DNA from: Halogeometricum limi | Lineage (GTDB): Archaea; Halobacteriota; Halobacteria; Halobacteriales; Haloferacaceae | Direction: 5' to 3' | Assembly: GCF_900115785.1 (NCBI RefSeq) | Contig: NZ_FOYS01000001.1 | Span: 664,153-728,152, forward strand | DNA: 64,000 nucleotides | Shown: one piece after another, positions 59,099-64,000 of the stretch | Layout of the letters: the number at the start of each line of letters is the position of its first letter | Position numbering within the stretch: position 1 is the stretch's first letter | Position numbers and translations under genes: made by a program | Notes under the pieces: model-generated | Seen by the model: the letters and a program-made list of their open reading frames with translations, nothing else | The model's database searches: none | What the model was told of the DNA's origin: nothing

Positions 59099-61130
59099 AT
59101 GGAAAGATATTCCGACACGACTGCATCAACTCAGATGGGTCGCCGGTCAGTTCTGAGGCTCCTCGGGACGACTGGCCTCGCGATGGGTGCGGTCGGCGGG
59201 GGGAGTACAGCGCTGTCACAACCGGCTGCAGCCGCTACTGGACTAGATATCGACAACTTCGATGACTCGGATTTCAGTGAGTACACGTTTTACAGAGACG
59301 GAGTTGCCACGAGCACCTCGAATCCCACGTTCAGCGGTTCAGGCGCGCTCAAAATCGACGGCGTGGCCACTGATTGTGTGAGTCGGTCTGGGCTGGACGC
59401 GTATCCGAGTCGCGGAGATACGTTCTCAGTCAGAGTCCGGTGGACTGCTGGTGCGCACGCAGTGATTTTCGCATACGGTATCCAAACCTACGTCGAGTAC
59501 GCTGACACCGAATACTACGACGTTACTATTCGCCCCGATTCAGACAAAGTAGTACTGAAAAAGACCACGCTCAACGGAACTTCGGCGATGGACAAAGAGT
59601 TCGGTGTATCTCTCTCACCAGATACGTGGTACAGGATCGAAGTGAAATGGGAGACGGACGGAACACACGGTTACTCTCTTCGACGAGTCCTCACAGCAGG
59701 TCACACAATTAGTCGGATCTGACTCGGAGTGGAGCGACGGGGGAGTCGGATTCTTCGGTCGAGAACACAACTCCGGAGCGACGGTTTACTTCGACGAAGC
59801 GGTCGTCGACTACGCTCCGAACGAGCCTGTTCGTACGCTGGGTGTCATCGACGACTTCGAAGACGGGACGCTCGACGAGTACACACAGTATCGCCAGGAG
59901 TCAGCCACGATTACCTCCAGTCCAACCGCCGCTGGCGCGGGTGCGCTCGAAATCGACGGGGCGAGCACCGACCTCGTAAGCCAGTCCGGCCTTCCACAGT
60001 ATCCACAGGCCGGAGATACGTTCTCGGTTCGAGTGCGGTGGACACCGGGAGCGAACGCGGCAATCGTCGCCTATGGCCTTCAGACGTACGTGGAGTTCTC
60101 CGATCAGGAGTACTACTACGTCGTCATCAAGCCGGATGCGGATCAGATCGTCCTCAAGAAGAGAGACCTCTCGGGAACGTACGAACTCGAAAAGAACTTC
60201 GACATCGGATTGGTGGACGACGAGTGGTATCGACTAGTCATCGACTGGCGCGTCGATGGGGCGCATACTGTCACGCTGTTCGAGGAGGACGGAACCCAGA
60301 TCACGCAGCTCTCTGCGAAGGATTCGACGTGGAGCGAGGGTGGAATCGGTCTGTTCGGGCGTGAAGCGAATACTGGTGCGACGGTCTACTTCGACGAGGT
60401 TCAAGGGAGTTCTCCGTTGGTGGGGAATTTCGAGGTCGGTGAGAACAGTTGGTTCACCACGGCGAACAACACGCTTACTCGATTAGACAACACGCCCGCA
60501 GCGATTACGAACGGGGCGACGGCAATCGAGGTGACGGTGAACGATGATCCTCAACCAGTACTCGAAAACGAGGTTCGGATTCAGAATGCCGATCTAGAGT
60601 CGTATCCGTACTTGTTAGCAGATGTCGTGCCAGTCGAAGTAGAGAACTCTGATTCTCCGGTTACGTTCAAATTCCGATATACTCACTACGCATCTGGTGG
60701 TGTGGAAGAATCAGAAGAACAGATCGTCGCGCAGGCTCTTGGAAAAACACTTGCGTGGGACCTGAGCAACCTCTCTGCCGAGAAATTGGCTGCTGCTGAA
60801 AGTCTCCAAATTGTTTGGTATCCAGAGGATCATCCGCCGTCGTCTGGTTTCACCTACAACGGAAGTGTACTTATCGACAATATACGACTTGTTGATGACT
60901 CGACACAGCTGACTCGGGCGAAAATCTCCCAAAAGCACAGAGACCTCATCCGAGCGCATGGACCGATGCTTGATCAAGAGATTCAATCACAGACAGACAT
61001 GGTACAAACCGGCGTTTACAACTACTACGATGAGACGGAGGTGCCTTACCGAATCGAGTTACTCAGCAATGGCGACATTGAGGAGACGATTGATGGAGAA
61101 ACGTTCTACTGGGAGGAGGACGGCCAATGA
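59099..61130 (+). pseudogene. Tat-exported two-repeat LamG-like protein, frameshifted
   Basis: The frame opens at ATG 59099 with a Tat signal (MGRRSVLRLLGTTGLAMGAV, cleavage after AAA) and a LamG/jelly-roll-like repeat. It then shifts at 59661-59670, where gaacacacgg would need two more bases (another ac) to continue. From 59670 the next frame carries on without a stop to 61130, giving the rest of repeat 1, a second repeat (about 165 residues, e.g. GDTFSVRVRWTPGANAAIVA matching GDTFSVRVRWTAGAHAVIF in repeat 1) and a carbohydrate-binding-like C-terminal domain. The intact protein would have about 670 residues. The change lies in an AC run, so slippage, phase variation or a sequence error are all possible. 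Promoter-like ttatattatagg at 59064-59075; a run of ten T just before the ATG. Confidence 0.75.
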
Positions 61131-62125
61131 GCTTACAGAGTACTTACGACAACTACGAGAAGGTCAACTCTGTCACCTCTATTCTCGGATACAACGAGAA
61201 TGGCACGCCGAGTAATAGTGCGATTCCGAACGTATTCGACGACTGGTTCCATGGCGATTTCAGAACGGCACGGCCACAAAGTTTGAGCAGCGCACTTGGA
61301 AAGAAATACCCAGATGAGTACAACGGTAAATCGTTCCCAAATTGGCGAATAAATTCTGCTATCGAAGTTGGATTCGACTCACCGAATGGTCGAAGCATTG
61401 CGAACAACGACTGGGCAGTCTCGTTCGGAAAAAGCAAACAGGCAAAGATCACCCTCGAGGGCGAAAAATTCAATCCATTCCGGGATGTCCCCGGATTGAA
61501 TTTTGACGGATCTGAGAACGCACTTACATCTAATGTAAAAGGACCGTTCACTGCCAAAAAGAAAATTAGTATTCCCGATTCTGATGGGAATTCTGTTGAT
61601 GGCATTCGTGCATCATCTATCTATGGCGGCAGTGATCGGTATCTTACAACGGCGAAGAAAAGAGGGTACACACTTAAGGAACTATTTGCTCTCACGCCGG
61701 GAGGAGCGATTATCGCGCCACTCGCGGACTCCGCATTTATGATCCATGTGACGACATTCTATACGTTCACGGACATCATTTATATGGCCGACGGTGCCAA
61801 AGTCGTCCGACTCTGGGATGCTAGTAAATATCCCGCTCATGACCTCTATGTCGATGAAACACGAGAGGATGGAAACCCATTCCGTGAAGGGATAGAATGG
61901 GTCAGACGAAACGGTAAGCACGCTGCATTTGAGGACTTTGCCTTCGAGGGAAACACAGTTGGGTTGACACCATTCGATAGAAGTGGATCTTTCTTATACC
62001 GACAGAAGATGTTCAAAGGCAAAGGAAGTCATCCAGTCGGCACGTTCACCGACAATGGGACCATATTTAGAGCATCCACGGTTGCAAATGCAAAGTCTCA
62101 ACCCTTGTTCCCTTCCGGTATCTAG
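61127..62125 (+). CDS. Unknown 332-residue protein coupled to the exported protein
   Basis: The ATG overlaps the stop of the two-repeat protein (ATGA). There is no signal peptide or membrane segment apart from a mildly hydrophobic stretch (TPGGAIIAPLADSAFMIHV). It has many Asn, Ser and Lys residues and a lower-G+C composition than the rest of the window. No family is recognised. The last 97 residues, from YPAHDLYVDETREDGNPFRE to the end, recur in a truncated copy at 62.85-63.14 kb. With the lipoprotein 58 bp downstream it forms a module repeated next door. Confidence 0.75.
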   Translation: MSLQSTYDNYEKVNSVTSILGYNENGTPSNSAIPNVFDDWFHGDFRTARPQSLSSALGKKYPDEYNGKSFPNWRINSAIEVGFDSPNGRSIANNDWAVSFGKSKQAKITLEGEKFNPFRDVPGLNFDGSENALTSNVKGPFTAKKKISIPDSDGNSVDGIRASSIYGGSDRYLTTAKKRGYTLKELFALTPGGAIIAPLADSAFMIHVTTFYTFTDIIYMADGAKVVRLWDASKYPAHDLYVDETREDGNPFREGIEWVRRNGKHAAFEDFAFEGNTVGLTPFDRSGSFLYRQKMFKGKGSHPVGTFTDNGTIFRASTVANAKSQPLFPSGI

Positions 62126-62183
62126 TTGAATCTCTTTACGCCAAAGAATTTATTTTGTTGCTTATTTTAATTGATGTGTGATA

Positions 62184-62687
62184 ATGAGGACGATATTGAA
62201 GGTGTTACTAATCTCTTGTATTGTTTCTACTGCAGGCTGTATTTCTTTTGCTTCAGATACCCCATCAAAGCAGAATGAGCCAGTTGCTTTTTATGCGAAT
62301 AATACTGCGTCCTCTCCATACACGTTTGAGGTCTTCGTTACTGATCACTCAACAAACGTGTCTGTAAGAGAGAGTGATGGGAAGTCGTATTCGGAGTCAG
62401 TAACTTTAGGCGGTGTCACTACTTCAAGACCAAGTGAAGGCCACCATTTCACAGAGGTACGCCCCGATTCCGGCCGACACCACGGCAACTTCACAGTAAA
62501 TAGCGGAGAATCAGTAGAAAGTAACATTACTGACCTCCCCATTGGGGTTGTCATTCTCGTCGTTGTATACAACGATGAAAATCAGATTGTCCAGTACTCA
62601 AGTGCAACGTGCGATGATGAAAGTCTACTAGCCTTTGGACTTATCGCTTACTCTAATGGAATAGCTACAGAATCACTGTGCGATTAG
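62184..62687 (+). CDS. Lipoprotein, first copy
   Basis: A 167-residue lipoprotein: MRTILKVLLISCIVSTAGC with lipobox STAGC at residues 16-20. The mature part begins with a Ser/Asn-rich linker, then a beta domain (PVAFYANNTASSPYTFEVFV) and a Cys near the end (SATCDDESLLAF). It is related to the lipoprotein at 63.15 kb (same start pattern, ANN-YTFE block and final T(A)DCDDDL-like motif). AT-rich tttattttg/cttattttaa stretches at 62149-62171 may be its promoter. Its function is unknown; position suggests a partner of the protein before it. Confidence 0.8.
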   Translation: MRTILKVLLISCIVSTAGCISFASDTPSKQNEPVAFYANNTASSPYTFEVFVTDHSTNVSVRESDGKSYSESVTLGGVTTSRPSEGHHFTEVRPDSGRHHGNFTVNSGESVESNITDLPIGVVILVVVYNDENQIVQYSSATCDDESLLAFGLIAYSNGIATESLCD

Positions 62688-62809
62688 CGTATCACGAAAC
62701 CAGGTTGTTAATTAGAAAACGAGGAGGCACCGGTATAGTTAAGTTCTTAAGTTGATGTTCGATCGCTGAGCGACTGATGTGGTCCTGAACGTCATATGGA
62801 TTGTAACCG

Positions 62810-63142
62810 GTGCTCTTGATGCATCTATACTCAGTTCATTTATGTATCTATCCAGCACACGCTCTCTACGTTGGAGATACTCGTAGAGACGCTCCACCCT
62901 TCCGTGAAGGAATTGAGTGGACGCGAGACGGAAAGAACTCTGCATTTGACAAGTTCGCTGTTGAATCTCAATATCCCGACCGAACACCATTCAGTACCTT
63001 CGCTCCGCTAAAGTACGCGAATGCATTTAAGTCGGGTAAAGGAGAGCATCCAGCAATGACGTATGTAAGTGAGGGTACGGCTCTCTCAGAATCTAACGTA
63101 AGAAACGCTTTCCCATCGCCTTTTGTCCCATCACTGATTTGA
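62810..63142 (+). pseudogene. Truncated copy of the 332-residue protein's C-terminus
   Basis: From about 62849 the frame reads YPAHALYVGDTRRDAPPFRE and continues to a stop at 63142, aligning over its whole length with the last 97 residues of the protein at 61.1-62.1 kb (YPAHDLYV..., PFREGIEW, GKGxHP, TPF). Upstream no matching sequence for the N-terminal 235 residues is found. A GTG at 62810 could still allow a 110-residue protein. It is followed 6 bp later by a second lipoprotein gene. Confidence 0.75.
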
Positions 63143-63148
63143 ATAGGC

Positions 63149-63688
63149 ATGAATTGTTTTTTATCGGAGTTGAATTCACGACATGTGTTAATTTGTATTG
63201 CAATTGTGTGTACAATCATGATTGCTGGATGTACAGCGAATCCATTCGATAGCTCATCAGGTCAGGAAGGTCCAGTTACTGTCATTGCAAACAATTCAGC
63301 AACAGCTACATACACATTCGAGATCTACGTGATTGAGTCGCCTCCGATTGATCCAGAGCTGTCAATAACAAGGCGGAACGGAATGAAGGATACATTATCA
63401 ACGGACGGTGGACTGACTGTCACCGATCTTGCTGGTGACGATAGAAGTGTTGTGTCCGTTAAATTCCCACAAAATCAATCACGTCTCCACGAGCGGTATT
63501 CTGTTCCACCAACGGCAGAGAAGCTGACTAACATAACTGAATTCAAGAGTTATGACACGGTAGTAATCGTGATTCGAGATGATGAACGAATTCATACTAT
63601 CGTGACCGCTGATTGCGACGATGACCTCGTTATTGTTGAGGGGTATATCGGACCTAATGGAGGGGCAGGGGGCTACAACTGCGAGTGA
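63149..63688 (+). CDS. Lipoprotein, second diverged copy
   Basis: A 179-residue lipoprotein with a hydrophobic start and lipobox MIAGC near residue 28. PVTVIANNSATATYTFEIYV lines up with PVAFYANNTASSPYTFEVFV of the first copy, and VTADCDDDLVIVEGYI matches its end. The middle has diverged strongly. It follows the truncated C-terminal copy directly, as the first copy follows the full-length protein. The pairing suggests each lipoprotein belongs to one C-terminal variant. Confidence 0.82.
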   Translation: MNCFLSELNSRHVLICIAIVCTIMIAGCTANPFDSSSGQEGPVTVIANNSATATYTFEIYVIESPPIDPELSITRRNGMKDTLSTDGGLTVTDLAGDDRSVVSVKFPQNQSRLHERYSVPPTAEKLTNITEFKSYDTVVIVIRDDERIHTIVTADCDDDLVIVEGYIGPNGGAGGYNCE

Positions 63689-64000
63689 CGATTATGGGGA
63701 CATTGGAAATAACAATGCTCGGCCTTGTTGAAATCCTCAAACGATGATAGGTTTCAGCACCCGCGCTGAATAGAGGAGGAAGCGTCGATCACGTGACTTT
63801 CCGGCACTCGGTGTTACGTACAGAGGTGTACTCAGCAGGACTCAGTGATCGAAGTTCAACTTCACGGTTGAACAACTGTTAGAATGGGCTTGTGACCCTC
63901 CCAGTTGTTTCAGACGACGGCGACGAATAAGGGGATATAGACGAACAGGACAAGAACCCCAGGATATGCCTACTTGCCAACCAGGATGAGATACCGAGAT
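63689..64000. mobile_element. Possible decayed insertion-sequence remnant
   Basis: No open gene is seen to the right edge. The ggccttgttgaaatcctc at 63721 and the palindrome ttcagcac-ccgc-gctgaa at 63753-63770 look like ends of haloarchaeal mobile elements, though no named element can be assigned. From 63855 on, coding-like pieces (FNFTVEQLLEWACDPPSC, then in another frame DIDEQDKNPRICLLANQDE) are split by a frame change and a stop. This suggests an inactivated gene that may continue beyond the window. Confidence 0.35.

Overview
The window is about two thirds G+C and codes densely on both strands. Its proteins are acidic, and many genes have a TATA-like box 24-30 bp before the start codon, so they are probably leaderless. 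Together with CdrS/CdrL/FtsZ2, NcsA, CobY, PGF-CTERM, Tat lipoproteins and haloarchaeal pseudopilins, this points to a haloarchaeon, most likely of the Haloferax/Halogeometricum group. From memory, the gene order from ncsA-ftsZ2 through the cob cluster to minD2 and pilB/pilC resembles one Haloferax volcanii region. That comparison was not run.

Layout. 1-4.9 kb: partial RIO2 kinase, then exported proteins and lipoproteins of unknown role. 4.9-13.3 kb: housekeeping genes (SDR, lipoate ligase, peroxiredoxin, endonuclease IV, a PGF-CTERM phosphodiesterase-like protein, methyltransferase, tRNA thiolase NcsA). 13.4-15.9 kb: the cdrL-cdrS-ftsZ2 cell-division locus with a conspicuous set of inverted repeats, then tRNA-Tyr. 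16-20.5 kb: aldo/keto reductase, peroxiredoxin, an M24 homologue with an altered metal site, and a DNA glycosylase. 20.5-31.8 kb: a tightly overlapping adenosylcobalamin operon (HAD hydrolase, cbiB, cobS, cobY, cobT, cobD, cbiZ, cbiA; then cobA and cbiP), interrupted by a lipoprotein and a glycosidase. 31.9-39.3 kb: an aldehyde-oxidoreductase homologue without its Fe-S cysteines, and a two-gene formate-dehydrogenase-like unit. 39.4-46.3 kb: MinD2 and partner, a lipid kinase, and a papain-like protease coupled to a chagasin-like small protein. 46.3-53.5 kb: a type IV pilus operon (PilB, PilC and five pseudopilins, all overlapping or nearly so). 53.8-58 kb: 2-oxoacid dehydrogenase E1 alpha, a CaCA antiporter and others. 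58.1-58.9 kb: a VapBC pair.

From about 58.9 kb to the right edge, base composition drops and gene content changes. This accessory island carries a Tat-exported two-repeat protein broken by a frameshift, an overlapping 332-residue protein of unknown family, and a lipoprotein. A truncated second copy of the 332-residue protein's C-terminus follows, with a second, diverged lipoprotein directly after it. The arrangement looks like an exported effector with membrane-anchored cognate lipoproteins and a displaced C-terminal cassette. It is the best candidate here for an undescribed system, but no function can be read from the sequence alone.
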